Assembly (NCBI GenBank): GCA_977006965.1
Contig: OZ345366.1
Location: 1,798,001-1,862,000 of the forward strand
DNA length: 64,000 nucleotides
From: Phymatolithon calcareum
Lineage: Eukaryota; Rhodophyta; Florideophyceae; Hapalidiales
Direction: 5' to 3'
This document shows positions 1 to 10,959 of this stretch, piece after piece (within the stretch, counting starts at the first letter, position 1; each line of letters begins with the position of its first letter). The notes below the pieces were generated by a model. The model worked only from the letters and a program-made list of their open reading frames with translations. It was not told the DNA's origin and searched no databases. The position numbers were made by a program, and so were the translations under genes.

Positions 1-91
1 AGAATGGCCGGCCCATCTGGTTTAAGAGCGATGATTTCTTCTTGCTTACTGCAAGTGCGGTGGTCCGATGGTCTTGCTCTTTATGGTGAGT

Positions 92-400
92 TTAGGTGAA
101 AGGTTCGCTTTGTTCGTCTAGTTTCTGAGACCGCTGTTCCGACTCCCCCCTGCGCATTAGAGGGCGGACCTCGGTTTTCAAAAGGGATACGGTTTGTGTG
201 AGATGTGTGAGCGCGTTTGTCAGCGCTTCCATCTTGGCCCTTTCTGAGCTTTGCTTCTTCGTCACATGATTTGGCGTATATGCCTTGCTGCCTGTGCTGT
301 CTCTGTTGTTTAGCCTTACTTCCGCCAGCTCAATAGCCAGACGCATGACTGGCCCAGTCGCAGAAAGCATTGCAGTCACGACATTGGGCTCGGACCGCAC
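92..400 (-). CDS. Unrecognised 102-aa open frame
   Basis: This is an open frame on the minus strand that I do not recognise. The second half is rich in Leu, Lys, Glu and Arg with heptad-like spacing around residues 55-85, suggesting a short coiled coil. The frame stays open upstream to the window edge, so it may be the 3' part of something longer. It could be the ORF1 or gag portion of a retroelement, since similarly Lys/Glu-rich minus-strand frames occur at 5.5-6.0 and 7.7-8.7 kb, but no diagnostic motif is visible. No function is proposed. Confidence 0.25.
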   Translation of the reverse strand: MRSEPNVVTAMLSATGPVMRLAIELAEVRLNNRDSTGSKAYTPNHVTKKQSSERAKMEALTNALTHLTQTVSLLKTEVRPLMRRGESEQRSQKLDEQSEPFT

Positions 401-726
401 CGCATCGGCTTTGGCCTTGTAGTCTCAAGGCGTCCGGGGTACATTCTTTGGGAAAAAGAAAATTCTGTCAAGTTCTGACGAATCTCGACTTCGCACGGGG
501 GAGTCGGCTTCGTCGTCGCAGGTTTCGATTACGGCTCCCAAGTGACGGACTGGATCTCTGTTTAAAATCTGGGTGTCATTCTTCGAGAAGTTCTTGGGTG
601 TCGCGTTGGTGGGTATAAGTGCTGGTTAAGTCTCTATTACGTTCTCACCGATACTGGTAGCTCGCGCTAGTTGAATTTCGGAGATTTCTTTTAGGTCTAC
701 TCTTGGATCAATTTTAGCGCAGACTA

Positions 727-1320
727 ATGCAAATGCAACACGAAATGCATCGATATTGCATGCAATTCCACATCCCATACTCGAGTGGTGATCGAATTCC
801 TGGGCAAAAGTGGAACTACGAAGATAGAATTCATGCATTGCAAGACAGACGTTCAGTGGTTTTGCACATGGCTAGTTGGAAATTGTCTGTCCGAAAGTCA
901 TTGCTGAAAACTCTATTCATTTTGAGAGAGTTATCGTTTATTGCACCAGGTGTCCCGTACAAGGACCTAACATCAGAGCACATCAAAGAGGCTATAATGC
1001 AAATCTCGGAAGGAGCTAGGAACCAACCGTTCGATTTGAAGTGTCTGAAAACAGCCATGAACAAACTCAAGACTGATATGAGCATCGTCGATCCGGCAGC
1101 CCGTGTGGTCATGTTAATTGCAATATTTAATCAACGAGCCAAAGTGCGCTAGGACATTGACAAGAATGACTCTCTATGGAAGCATTTTCTCGAGTTTGTC
1201 AACCATATTCAAGTCAAAGCAACACAGTTTGATGCGGCTGCCGCATGTGATAATGTACTAGCAGAAAAACGAAGAACCCCGAAACAAAATTCGAATACAA
1301 GGAGGCACATTAATAAGGGC
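727..1320 (+). pseudogene. Ty3/gypsy gag remnant
   Basis: The frame from 727 runs 141 codons to a TAG at about 1150. Past that stop the same frame continues for another 300 nt with Lys/Arg/Asn-rich sequence, as in the basic tail of a Gag. The helical stretch around 870-1110 (LTSEHIKEAIMQISEGAR and following) matches the look of Ty3 gag proteins, which form the capsid. No intact CCHC zinc knuckle is visible, but a partial Cys-containing segment (YICEKCIP) lies near 1370. It sits directly upstream of the protease block. Assignment rests on position and general resemblance. Confidence 0.55.
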
Positions 1321-1439
1321 AATGAGAAATCCCAACGCAATAGGCAAGGGAAGAAGAAAGAGCATCATTACATTTGCGAGAAGTGTATTCCTATTAAACC
1401 CCGACGCTCTCCCAGAACAAATCGAAACACACGCGCAAA

Positions 1440-1903
1440 TCACGGTTCCCGAGTTACAGAAGAATATGAAATTTAATGGGGCAGTGTTGAATGATGAAAA
1501 CGGAAAAAGAGTCAAAATAGTTTGCGATCGCAAGGTCACTTTCGATGACGTTCGAATTGATTGCCGCCACGGCACATGGCTGTCAGTACGCAATTCAGAA
1601 CCATGTACAGATGCAATCCTGGGCAGACCAGCACTGAAAGCTTTGTGCTTAATTACCGCATAAGTCATGCGCGCAGCAGCAATCAAATATGACGGAGAAA
1701 TTTGTTTCCGTGATTTGCTACTGGATGTCGATTACGAAGACGGAACCCCGGCAAAAGGAATGAGCGATGGCATATTCACGATAATCGTGGAGTTGGGGAT
1801 GGTGATCCCAACATCCCTTATCTTGAAATTGGAATCGATGACCCAAATGAAAAAGCGAAACATCTTCGCAGTCGCATCCAAGAGGCTAAAGACAACGGCC
1901 TAA
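1440..1903 (+). pseudogene. Ty3/gypsy retropepsin remnant
   Basis: The second half of the frame 1322-1663 ends in a segment containing ILGRPALKAL, which corresponds to the conserved C-terminal I-(I/L)-G-x-x stretch of retroviral-type aspartic proteases. This enzyme cleaves the element's polyprotein. The catalytic D-(T/S)-G triad is not readable, so the enzyme would be inactive. The frame then breaks, and the region 1667-1903 supplies the linker to RT (a segment RSRIQEAKDNGL is readable in another frame near 1870). The block lies exactly between gag and RT, as expected. Confidence 0.55.
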
Positions 1904-1931
1904 CAGAAGGCAGCTCGAACGTCTAGAAAAG

Positions 1932-2520
1932 ATGCTGCATGAGTATGATGATATTCTCCGCATACGTTTGAGTAATTATCCACCGGCTGATGTCACACCA
2001 ATGAATGTCGAGCTCAAGCCGGACGCCAAGGCGAAAGTGGCGAAGGAAAGCAGATACAGCCCGGCGCGAAGAGTATTCGTCGAAACAAACGTACGGCAAC
2101 ACGTCACGTTCGGGTTCCTGAAGACCAAGGAGAAAGCTAAATGGGCAGCTGCGCCGGCACTTGTCGCAAGAGACGGCCCGGTACCATTCCTCGTGACATT
2201 CGATCTTCCACCGGTCAACTCGGAGAAGATACCCGTGGCTTGGCCATTGCCAAATATTGACGCCGAGATGATGGACCTCAAGTGCAGCCTCCGTTTCACA
2301 AAGATTGAATTCGTCAGTGACTACTTGCAATTGCCACTCGCGGAGGAAAATCAAGATGCGCGCAGTATCATTACGCATTTCGGCACTTTCGTGCCAACTC
2401 CAGTTATGTAAAGAGGAAAGAACGGCGCCATCTACTTTTGAGCCGCTGTCTTCCGACATCCGAGATATGCTGAAAGCACGGATAGACGATTTTATTCTTC
2501 ACGAAGAAAGCCAGAAGTAG
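1932..2520 (+). pseudogene. Ty3/gypsy reverse transcriptase, fingers-palm
   Basis: The 159-codon frame from 1932 begins with the characteristic Ty3 lead-in (EYDDILRIRL then NVELKPDAK) and continues through the fingers (VTFDLPPVNSEK, cf. the usual T-x-D-x-R-x-V-N) and the first palm motif (PNIDAEM and VSDYLQLPLAEENQ, matching D-x-x-x-G-Y-x-Q-x-P with substitutions). It stops at about 2410. The frame from 2305 takes over and carries the second catalytic motif as ARIDDFILHEE near 2482. Reverse transcriptase copies element RNA into DNA. The first catalytic Asp is kept, but the segment between the two palm motifs is deleted, so activity is impossible. Confidence 0.8.
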
Positions 2521-3300
2521 CTCTTGGACAGACTGGAAACAATTTTAAGCATCTGCCCCAAAAGAGACTCAAAATATTCATCAAAAAGTCCACCTTCTTT
2601 TCCAGAGAGGTGAAGCGGTGTGGCCCCATTTTGTACGAAGAATCCAAGAAGCGCGGAAGGACTTACTAATTTGACCGTCCTAGTGACGGCCGCAGATCTG
2701 TCGCGCTTCGTATATTGCTTGCAGAGGATGGCACAGAATATCCCTAAGTTTTCAGAAACGATACAACCGCAATGATATCTTGTCGAAAGAGCTTACAAGT
2801 ATTCGGGGAAGAGAACGACGAAAAGCATTAACGGCATGCTCTTGTCAAAACTTGGCTGGAGTGAAATGCATGATGATGCATTCGGCAAGCTGAAGAGAGC
2901 GTGGACAGATACAATCAAATTCACTTACTTCGACCACAAAAATGAATTTGTATCAGCACAGCTGCATCTGATCGGTTTTGGGCAAGTGTTGTTACCCAGT
3001 GCGAACCCGGGGAGCTGAAGAAGCCCACGTGGGATCAATTACACGAACCATTGGCCTTTCTTGGCTCAAATTTTTTAAATTCGCAATCTAGTTGGTCAAC
3101 CTACGAAAAGGAGGCGTTTGCCATTTTCGAAACGTTCCGAAAAATGGACTACCTCCTCATGGCGACGAACGATGTCCATATCTATACGGACCACCTGAAC
3201 TTGCTGTTGACATTCAACCCCCGAGGACTCAATCCATCGGTACTGTAGTATGTTGCATTCAAAGTTCAAAGATGGGCACTCTATTTGTCCCAGTACCAAT
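2521..3300 (+). pseudogene. Ty3/gypsy RT thumb and RNase H remnant
   Basis: After the RT active-site segment the sequence drifts through several frames. The frame 2836-3018 includes LGWSEMHDDAFGKLKRA, equivalent to the W-x-x-x-x-x-x-A-F-x-x-L-K segment that links RT and RNase H in Ty3 elements. The frame 3051-3248 carries SSWSTYEKEAFAIFETFRKM and then DVHIYTDHLNLLLTF, the RNase H motifs containing the W-S-T-x-x-K-E glutamate and the T-D-H aspartate. RNase H removes the RNA strand during reverse transcription. At least two frame breaks separate these blocks. Confidence 0.75.
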
Positions 3301-3589
3301 AAAATATCGACCATGTACCAGGCGAAGCGAACGACGTCGCGGACATGCTATGGCGATGCTGCAAAGGTTATCGATTACAGATTAAGGTGTGTTGAATCTC
3401 CCACACCCAATACGATATTGTCCCTAGTACAGCTGATACGAACTTCATCTGGCCTGAGCACATAGAACTCGTAACAGTGCAACAGAAGAGCGTCTAAGAA
3501 GCGCCAGAAAACGCTCTTCGTAAGGATGATATCATCTTACTTAATTATGTCTTTTGGATTCCGTCCGGGGACAGAGAAATGCAATTATC

Positions 3590-4939
3590 GCTCATCGTAT
3601 TAGCGCGCACGGGCGCAGCTGGTCACCGAGGCTACGATTCGACACTTGGAATCTTGAAATCAAATCTAGGTAGCGCACCATAGCAGCTGATACCAAGATG
3701 TTCATTCAAGCATGCATCCTCTATATTGCATCGCGAAGTGGTGAACGAGTCCCTTGACCGTACCTTAGCACTCTCCGCGCGACCAAACCCTATGAGCTGG
3801 TTCATTTCGACTATCTTTACAGGGGCCCTGGCGCAAGCAATCTCAAATTCGTTCTCGTAATCAGAGATGATTTGTCTTCGTACCTTTGGTTATGCCCAGT
3901 AGGCCCAGCCAATGCAGAGAGCGCATCACGCGAGCTATCGAGGTGGATAAACGCATTCACTATCATGCGTATTTGGGGAAGCGATCAAGCTACCCATTTC
4001 AAGAACCACGTAATGGAAGACCTGTCTAAAACATTCCAGAAACGGCACCATTTGTTCACAGCTTACACGCCATTGCAAATCGAGCTATTGCGCGCCTGTG
4101 CAGTTCTAATAAGCGAATTTAAGCTCGGCCCACAAGAATTGCCAGACGTCCTACCGATTGTACAACGCGTTCTAAATGAGTCGCCACTCAGGCGCAATGG
4201 CAAGAATATCGATGGACATTTGCGTCGCCCACTCGAAGTCATGACGGGAATTCAGCCGAACCGTGCGTTTTTGAGAACCGAGCCGGTGGCGACCGGGACT
4301 TCTGCCAAAACTATTGAACACGCGAGCGCAACTCAACTATTGAACATTGAAAAGCTTCAAGCTTCCATAGAAGGCATGCACAAAAAAGTTTCGGTCAAAG
4401 TGGACATCTCCCGTAGAAACCAAACTGCTTCCCACAACCGCCAGACCAAAATTGTGCAGCTTAATTTTGGGATCGGCGACTACGTTCCTGTCCGCAGCCC
4501 GAAAGCGGGCAATCAAAAGCTGACATTCAGACGGATTTGTCCGCGTGTTATTGCTGAAACTGTGAGCGATGTTCTTCTCATTGTGAAGGATCTTATATCT
4601 GAGAAGAAGGAGCAAGTGCACGCCACGTTAGTGACGATTTATAGGCATGACTTGATCGGAAAGATGGTTTCCGATAAGCTCATGAAACACGCAATACACA
4701 CCAGCGCACTCTACGAGACAATCGACGAAATTGTGGACCTGAAAGAATTTGATAAGAAACTATGGGAAAGATTGAAATGGCTGGGCCTACCAGAGGAGAA
4801 AGATTATACCTCGCGAGAGCTCAGCATCATTCTAGAGGACGCCCCGGAAATGCTCCAACAGGTCCTCAACTCTTCAAGCAAGAAGAATAGTTTGGCTAAG
4901 AAATCCAGAGCCTTCTTATCTCCAATGACGGCCGAGTAG
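3590..4939 (+). pseudogene. Ty3/gypsy integrase with C-terminal chromodomain
   Basis: An H2C2-type zinc-binding relic (LARTGAAGHRGYDSTL, near 3600) precedes the core. The first catalytic Asp is in ELVHFDYLYRG near 3800, in a different frame from the main 355-codon frame at 3872-4939. The second Asp is in WGSDQATHF (about 3990). The expected N-G-x-x-E is altered to PLQIELLR near 4070. The GPY-like region lies around 4480-4640. The tail from about 4705 (YETIDEIVDL, then WERLKWLGLPEEKDY and EDAPEMLQQVL) has the layout of a chromodomain, which in chromoviruses directs integration to marked chromatin. This is the longest open stretch of the element. Confidence 0.8.
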
Positions 4940-4940
4940 T

Positions 4941-5470
4941 CATGAAAGCAGTGTAGGGGCAGCTAAGCCAATCCTTCACCAAAACAAGTCCTGCTTACAG
5001 CAGGTTGTCCTGCGACTAGATCAAGGCCTTTCGGTGTGGAATCCTATCGCTCTTCCCAGCACTCACCGTTAGGCATACGTATAGACAATATGATAACCAT
5101 AGACTAGTTCGTACTGTAATCGCAACCAGGACTAAGGCGAAGAGCTAATAGACCTCGAAGGAAGAGCTCTTCAACCTTTTCCATTTCTTTTCTCACTCTG
5201 TTATCATCTTGCGCTTTCGTGATACCTCTGGTTGTTACAGCTCCTTTCCATCGGGATTTTCAGTTCATGATCTTACATGTGGTATTCGACCTCGCTCGAC
5301 ACATTTTCTCAAACTCCTCAAGGTATCTTTCAAATTGGTCTCATTTTGCTTTTCTCCTTTTTCGAACAGTATCTTCACCTCTGGGAGCATCTTTGTCACT
5401 TTCGAGGCCTGCTCTCCAGTAAGACTTATACTGGTAGGTTCGATTCGTGGCCAGATTGCCTAGCTCCTTG
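4941..5470. other. No gene seen; 3' flank of gypsy element
   Basis: This stretch follows the integrase stop. Short overlapping frames around 5209-5495 have T/C-rich, Phe/Ser-rich translations typical of the antisense of a Lys/Glu-rich sequence. I found no LTR matching the region upstream of gag. Confidence 0.4.
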
Positions 5471-5472
5471 TT

Positions 5473-5980
5473 CTAATTCGGAGACCTCGTCTTAAACGTG
5501 GTCCTCGGATCCATTAAATTTCCCAGAAAAATATAGTAACAATTGCCCAACTCCCGTCTGTCTTTAGAGGCATGCAGCTGCTCCGTTATGTCCTGTACGC
5601 GCTTCGAAATATCTTCTCTGCCCTTCAACATCTGCGAAGCAAAGCCAGACAAGAGCAACAAAGTTGGTTGCTCTTTTCAGGCTGCTCCTCGGAGATTTTG
5701 AGATATCTCTCTTTCTTCGAGGGGTAATATTCCTGTGGCTCAGTAACCTCATTGGTACAGGAATGTGTTCTGAGAAACCCCACCATATGCCATGCATCAG
5801 TTCGGGAACTCGCTCTAGGGACTTCGTCATGAAAATATCGATGCAACTCTGGCCATGGTTTAAGAAAAATATTGGTCTTATTGTCGTCCTATTTCTCCAG
5901 TTGAATTTTTGCGGCCCATAAAATACCCTCTGTAGTTTCCTGTCCTGTCCATCGTTTACTTTTCCCGTTAAGGTCGCCAA
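5473..5980 (-). CDS. Unrecognised minus-strand frames
   Basis: Two overlapping minus-strand frames (138 codons from 5980 and 62 codons from 5661) together look like one decayed coding region with a frame change near 5650. The first half is basic (segment PRRKRDISKSPRSSLKRAT). The second contains MLKGREDISKRVQDITEQL, a likely amphipathic or coiled-coil helix. I do not recognise a family. The composition resembles retroelement ORF1 or gag proteins, and the neighbouring material is retroelement-derived, but this is inference only. Confidence 0.25.
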
Positions 5981-5989
5981 TGTTTATCG

Positions 5990-7690
5990 CCTTCCGCCTG
6001 CACTGCCGGCGGATGTATTAAAAACACGTTTTGTTCTCCTATCGATAAGATGAAATCTCAAAAAATGCAAAAATGAATAAGTTTCTGAAACAATAGAGCC
6101 ATACGAAGCACCAATACTTCAGTCTACGCAAGCATCAGTATAGTCTGGAATACGATGTGGCCTACGCGCTAAACTACAAGTAATTTGTTGTTTGAGTTTA
6201 TGCAGAAAGATGAGATGGTTGCAATAAGAGAGGTTGTTTCTGTCGGGTTCCTTGGATTATTGACTTGATCGACGTAGAATGAGCACTTCCGACGACAGAG
6301 GCTAAGTATCTCTAATCAAATCTATCGACTAAAACTCCAAGCGAAACACTTCCAACATAACTTTCAAGATACTTAAGGATTAAACCATGAAAGTTATATG
6401 ATATTTTTCTGTTAAAACCACAATGGTTTCATTTCACATTTGAGTACGGGAAGCTCATGTAGAAGGTGTTACAGCAGGTTCTTTAGTTACAGCAGGCGTT
6501 CTTTCAAAAATATGTGGTTACTTGTTTTTAAGATTATCAATTCCTATGTACTCAATGGCAAATATATAATTTACTCATTTAGTATACTCATTAAGTTTAA
6601 ATGCAGCTTTGTATGCTTCACTAACTACTCTAAGGCAGATAGACGTAAAAGTATTACTGCTTATACAGGAACATTCTGTTGCACTTGTTAGAGGGGACCG
6701 TGTTGAAGATTTACCAAGAGTTCATTACCAGTTAGTAAGAGGTACTTATGATTTACATTCAGTTAAATATCGTCGAAATTCGAGGTCAAAATAGAGAACA
6801 AAAATGCTTCTATCGTTCAGTGGTTATGACAGTGCTTTTTCATCCTGGCTGAGAATGATCCCTTGTAGTTAGCTGAACACAAGCATGTAAAATACGATTT
6901 TACTCTTAAAAAGTATAGCAAACGGATGTTTCATGTAATAGGTGTTTGGTAAAACCTAAAATAAAAATACGGTTACTTAGTATCATTTAAAGCACTAAGT
7001 TACTCATTCTTCTAATATAATTCTGTAAATAACGTTATTATTATTACAATGTCCATCACATTTGCAAGTACCACCTGAAATGCTCTTCGATCCATCTTAC
7101 ACTGTCCTTTATTTAGATTATCGGTCTTAGTAATTTAAACGACACCTCCTCGTGATCGTATCCGAGAGCCTTGGCGGCGAGTAGAACAAATTTGGTGGAA
7201 ACTCACCTGATCTCTGTGTCTTCTTCTTGAAAAGTCTCCGTCACCAACGCATTTGCACATGGTTTATTCCATAGTTTGATCATCCATTTTGAGAGTCTCT
7301 GCTGATCCGCTCACCTTGAAAGTGGAAAATGCTATTCTACTTCCCAGATGTGGGGATGAAAAGACGACAAGAATTCATTTTGCGTTTATCGTTTTGCGGC
7401 TTGTCCGTGTGACCGGTGAGCAGCCTTTGTTCCCGCGCTTGTGCACGTACAAGGTTAACTGGATCTACAACCTCTAGAAGGAGCTGCGAGGCTCCCCTGC
7501 GGTTACCGAACTATACAAAAAGAACTGAAAAACTATAAACCTACATCTTGATATCCTGATATGCCGCACCTCGGGATGCCCAGCAGGATTTCTTCCGACA
7601 GGCGCGACCAGTGGCGACCCGAATCACACACGTGTGTAACCTTTTGTGCACGATACGTTTAACAGGGTATTGCAGAGGCGCGCAATCCTT
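5990..7690. other. AT-rich stretch without recognisable gene
   Basis: The sequence is markedly AT-rich with many stops in all frames, in particular 6350-7150. The small frames here (for example 6440-6691 and 7289-7477) have no recognisable motif. I see no repeat shared with the rest of the window. Confidence 0.4.
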
Positions 7691-7693
7691 TTT

Positions 7694-8655
7694 TCAAACA
7701 GTCCGCCTCCGCAATTTCTTACGCATCCCAGTGAGATGCTGGTATGCGGTGGGACCAATCAGTGGCTCTGTGGTTGGGGTCTGCTCTTCTGTTTTGCTGG
7801 CTTCGGATCTCGATTGTCTCGTTGAATACCCTTCAGGGGTCATGTTGTCTTCTCTGTTTTCGGAGCGGAAGCGTAATGTCCTTTGAGCTTTGTTTGGCCC
7901 TTGGGTGTTGTTTCCAGTTGAGATATTGTCTTTAGCAGCATTAAGCTCGGATCTCTTTGGTTTGTGCTCTTCTGTAGGGCTTTTCGAAAATTCTGCACTT
8001 TCATTGCATATTGGCATACTTCTCACCTCGATTTCGAATTTCTTGTCGAGGCCCGCTTCTGTCTCTGTCAACGATTTTCTCTCATGTGCTTCTTTTTCTT
8101 CCCCGCCATCTTCAGGTTGCTTGAACGCCGCGACTGCAGCATAAAACATGCGCGAAGCCATCAGACCCCACTCTGGTTGAATTGGTTGGTCAGTACAGTA
8201 CTGCGTCCTGCATTATTCTCTCCCGCAGTGGTGGACACTGAAGGGGATTCCCTTTCCCGTTCCCTATTCACATCCCAGCTTCGGAGCTGGTCCGATTCCG
8301 TATTTCTGCGCACTAGTCTTATTAGTGCTTCAACTAGTGCCATTCGTTCGTACACTTCGCTCAGTGCTGTCACGATTACTTCCATTTTCTTCAATATCGT
8401 ATGATGTTTGCCAATGAATTTCCAAAGAAGCCGGTTTCGACGACTGTCAAGACTACAGAAAGCGTCCAAGAATAGAAAGCGGAAGATATAGTACGCGGAT
8501 AGAGAAAGAAAGCGCAGCGGAAAGCAGCTGGCAATTATGAAACGCAATATTCTCAAAACAGGCTCAGCGCATCTGCGCGTATATTTCGCTTCCCGATGAA
8601 AATCACGACACAGAAATAGAAAGACACAATTGGGTGAAAACATCGTTGAGCACAT
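7694..8655 (-). CDS. Two adjoining unrecognised minus-strand frames
   Basis: A 164-codon frame (8655 to 8161) is followed directly by a 155-codon frame (8161 to 7694), adjoining at the stop/start and in a different frame. The first has a Cys/Phe/Leu-rich N-terminal half, then a helical stretch MEVIVTALSEVYERMALVEA ending in a basic, Ser-rich tail. The second is strongly charged (EEKEAHERKSLTETEAGL) with no clear fold. The two could be one gene with a frameshift, for example a retroelement ORF1. Nothing visible proves a function, and the pair may not be a genuine gene. Confidence 0.3.
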
Positions 8656-8803
8656 ATTGAAGGAGATTTAAGTTGGAAAAGTACAACCTAAGAAGTCAGA
8701 GCCGAAGACGTTCACTATGCAAAAGGGATACTTCATACATGAAACAGCACGATCTGCTCAGCGAGCAGGAAGACCTGGGAGCGAGGGAAAGTGACACACA
8801 ACG

Positions 8804-9127
8804 ATGAGATTCTCCCTTTTATCAAAGCAGGAGGCAAGCAGAGGAATGTCTAAAGTGAAAAATCGCAGTCAGCATAAAAGAGTGCGTCACCCCGACCTTG
8901 CTACTCAAATTGCGAAAAAACATAATGCTTTCAGTGAAATGGTGCTTCGGACGTTTGGCCCACCGAACCCCTCGGAAGTACCAAGCAAGCTAGTGATCAG
9001 CGTACAAAAAGACAGAAAAGAACTGGGTGAGAAAGCGGAAGAAAACCACGAAGGACTTAGAGTCCAGCGGGAGAGACTGAATTTTATCGACGAAAAAAAC
9101 ACCTGGAAAAGGTGTAAACCTGAATAA
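8804..9127 (+). CDS. Unrecognised 107-aa basic protein frame
   Basis: The frame opens at ATG 8804 and encodes a small, highly charged protein rich in Lys, Arg and Glu, with a C-terminal helix of heptad-like character (DRKELGEKAEENHEGLRVQR, around residues 70-90). I recognise no family. It lies between unrelated minus-strand frames and the copia gag remnant and has the same style as coiled-coil ORFs of retroelements. The antisense frame in the same interval is a shadow. Confidence 0.3.
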   Translation: MRFSLLSKQEASRGMSKVKNRSQHKRVRHPDLATQIAKKHNAFSEMVLRTFGPPNPSEVPSKLVISVQKDRKELGEKAEENHEGLRVQRERLNFIDEKNTWKRCKPE

Positions 9128-9494
9128 ACGGTATCGTCAATAGAGCTCGATTCCCAGATTTAGGATTGAGTGAGCTTGACGCGTCAAATTTTCACGCTGA
9201 TCTAAGCATTCAAAATGCGACTCTGCCAAAAATGAAGTCTGTCTATGAACTTACCATTTATCGAGTTGTCCAATTTGTGGATTAAATTCTTTTAATCTTC
9301 TTGCAGCTGATGGTTCAGATGTACCAAAACGTCACAAAGGTAAAGGACATCTAGAAGTCCCCGTCTCAACGCCAGTGCCACCCTGACTAGAAGCGAATTA
9401 TCCTCATGGCATAGATTGCCTTGATTGTTGACTTTGCATTTGTTCATTGTGAACTCTCCAAACGGATTTTGGACAAGGTTTTACAAGACCCCTA

Positions 9495-10095
9495 AATGTA
9501 AAACGTAGAACACTCGCAAGGAACTTCAAGATCGAAAAACGCAATGAAACCAATATCGACGTTTGGAAACAGAAAATTCAGCTAGTACTATCCTTTCGCG
9601 AACTCATTGACTATATCGAGGATGATCCACCGGCGTGAGACGTGGACTAATTCAAGCTGTGATGTCGTAATGACAATAAAGAAAAAGTCGTTATTGTTCT
9701 ATCCCTCTCTGGCGAACATCTCGAACATGAGCAAGATGTTGAGAGGAAATGTGGCTAAGTGCACTGAATATCTTCGTGCGCCACACCATTCTCAATAAAC
9801 TTGCTGCTGGTCGCAAAATTCTATACTGCCACCATTTTAAAAGAAGATAAAATTCTTCCTTAAACAATCTCATTCGCCAACTCGCTTCCACCCTTAAGTC
9901 AATTGGCGTCGACATCGAGGACGAAGAAATGGCAACGGCTGAACTCAACGGAATTTCCGAATGTTTTGACAGTCTCATCACTGCTCTTGATGCTTTCCAA
10001 AACGAAGACCCATCCTTCTCTATGGAGTTTTAAAGAGTGGACTTTTCAGGAATAGAAGAAAACGTGAAATCCGAGATGGCTGCTATGCTTACTGC
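9495..10095 (+). pseudogene. Ty1/copia gag remnant
   Basis: Read on the plus strand across stops, the region holds the copia Gag pattern: VWKQKIQLVLSFRELIDYIE near 9570, LSLSGEHLEHEQDVERKCG near 9695, then LIRQLASTLKSIGVDIEDEE near 9880 and LNGISECFDSLITALDAF near 9940. These correspond to the UBN2-type Gag of Ty1/copia elements, which forms the virus-like particle. At least six stops or shifts interrupt it. The minus-strand frames 9691-9981 and 10030-10353 are shadows. Confidence 0.75.
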
Positions 10096-10397
10096 ATGAC
10101 GTGACGGAATAATACTCCGTGACCTTTGAGAATATTCTGTTGAACCAGGAGATCCATCTCTTATTGTGTTGAACCATATTTCCTCATCTCGCTCCAGAAG
10201 GTAATAAACATCGAAATCAAAAACAACTAGGCCTTCTTCTTTCCTGAGTGACGAAACCGAGTCTTTCCGAGTCATGTCTGATTCCGATTTCGGATAACTC
10301 ATGGCCAAGATGGGCATCTTCCAAGACATGGATTTTCGATTCTGGATTATCATCGCTCATGATATTCTGCTCGTACACCTAATTTTCATAAGCTGTC

Positions 10398-10958
10398 GAA
10401 ATGGGAACAAGAGCTCAGGTAAAAATTGCTGGAAAAGGGGATGCTTTTATTACGATGAACGTCTACGGTAAACAGTCCAGGAAGAAGGTTTCCATGTCAC
10501 GCGACTTCACATTTGACGAATAGGTCTTCAAGATCGACGTTGCTGAAGAAGATGAACCTCAAGATATTCCAAAAGCAAAGGTCGTTGATTCCAAGGACGA
10601 TAGCGAAAAACCTATTATCATTGAAAACCCCGTTCGGCGTCGTTCAACTCGAATCTCCAAGCCAGCATATCTCTGGAACACTCCTCCCAACTCTTCTATG
10701 CTGTCATTCGTGTCTGCAAACTTTGCAACTGAGATTGCTTTGTCTTCTCAAGAGATCACAGAGACAGTTCGACCAGCGGCCGCTTCAGGAAACATCGTCT
10801 TCTGGTCCTCCGCGATAAAAAACAAGCATTCATCACTCATTCCGAACAAAATCTGTAATCTCGTTCAACAAAAGTCCAGCATGAACGTTCTTCCTCGCAA
10901 CCACGTCTTCAAGGTGAAGAACACTTCCGAAAAGCGTATTACAACATATCAGTGTTTC
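10398..10958 (+). pseudogene. Ty1/copia pol: pre-integrase joined to RT start
   Basis: An almost uninterrupted frame from the ATG at about 10400 begins with VKIAGKGDAFITMN, the segment normally just before integrase. After only some 15 codons it reaches SRDFTFDE, the segment just after integrase, with one TAG directly behind it. It then continues through a Ser/Arg motif (RRRSTRISKPA) usual in the copia linker and ends with LPRNHVFKVKN, the start of the RT domain. The integrase catalytic core is missing altogether, so this copy could not integrate by itself. Confidence 0.7.
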
Positions 10959-10959
10959 T

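Larger units (their letters stand above)
700..4940 (+). mobile_element. Degenerate Ty3/gypsy (chromovirus-like) retrotransposon
   Basis: The plus strand carries, in canonical Ty3 order, remnants of gag, retropepsin, reverse transcriptase, RNase H, integrase zinc-binding region, integrase core and a C-terminal chromodomain. The reading frame changes many times and contains stops, so the element is dead. I see no convincing pair of LTRs at the borders, so the ends given are the limits of recognisable coding sequence. The order PR-RT-RH-IN and a chromodomain at the end of pol are established hallmarks of chromoviruses. The individual blocks are annotated separately. Confidence 0.85.

Noticed and set aside
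9691-10353. Minus-strand frames of 96 and 107 codons
   Set aside because: They lie antisense to the copia gag remnant, which is readable on the plus strand.
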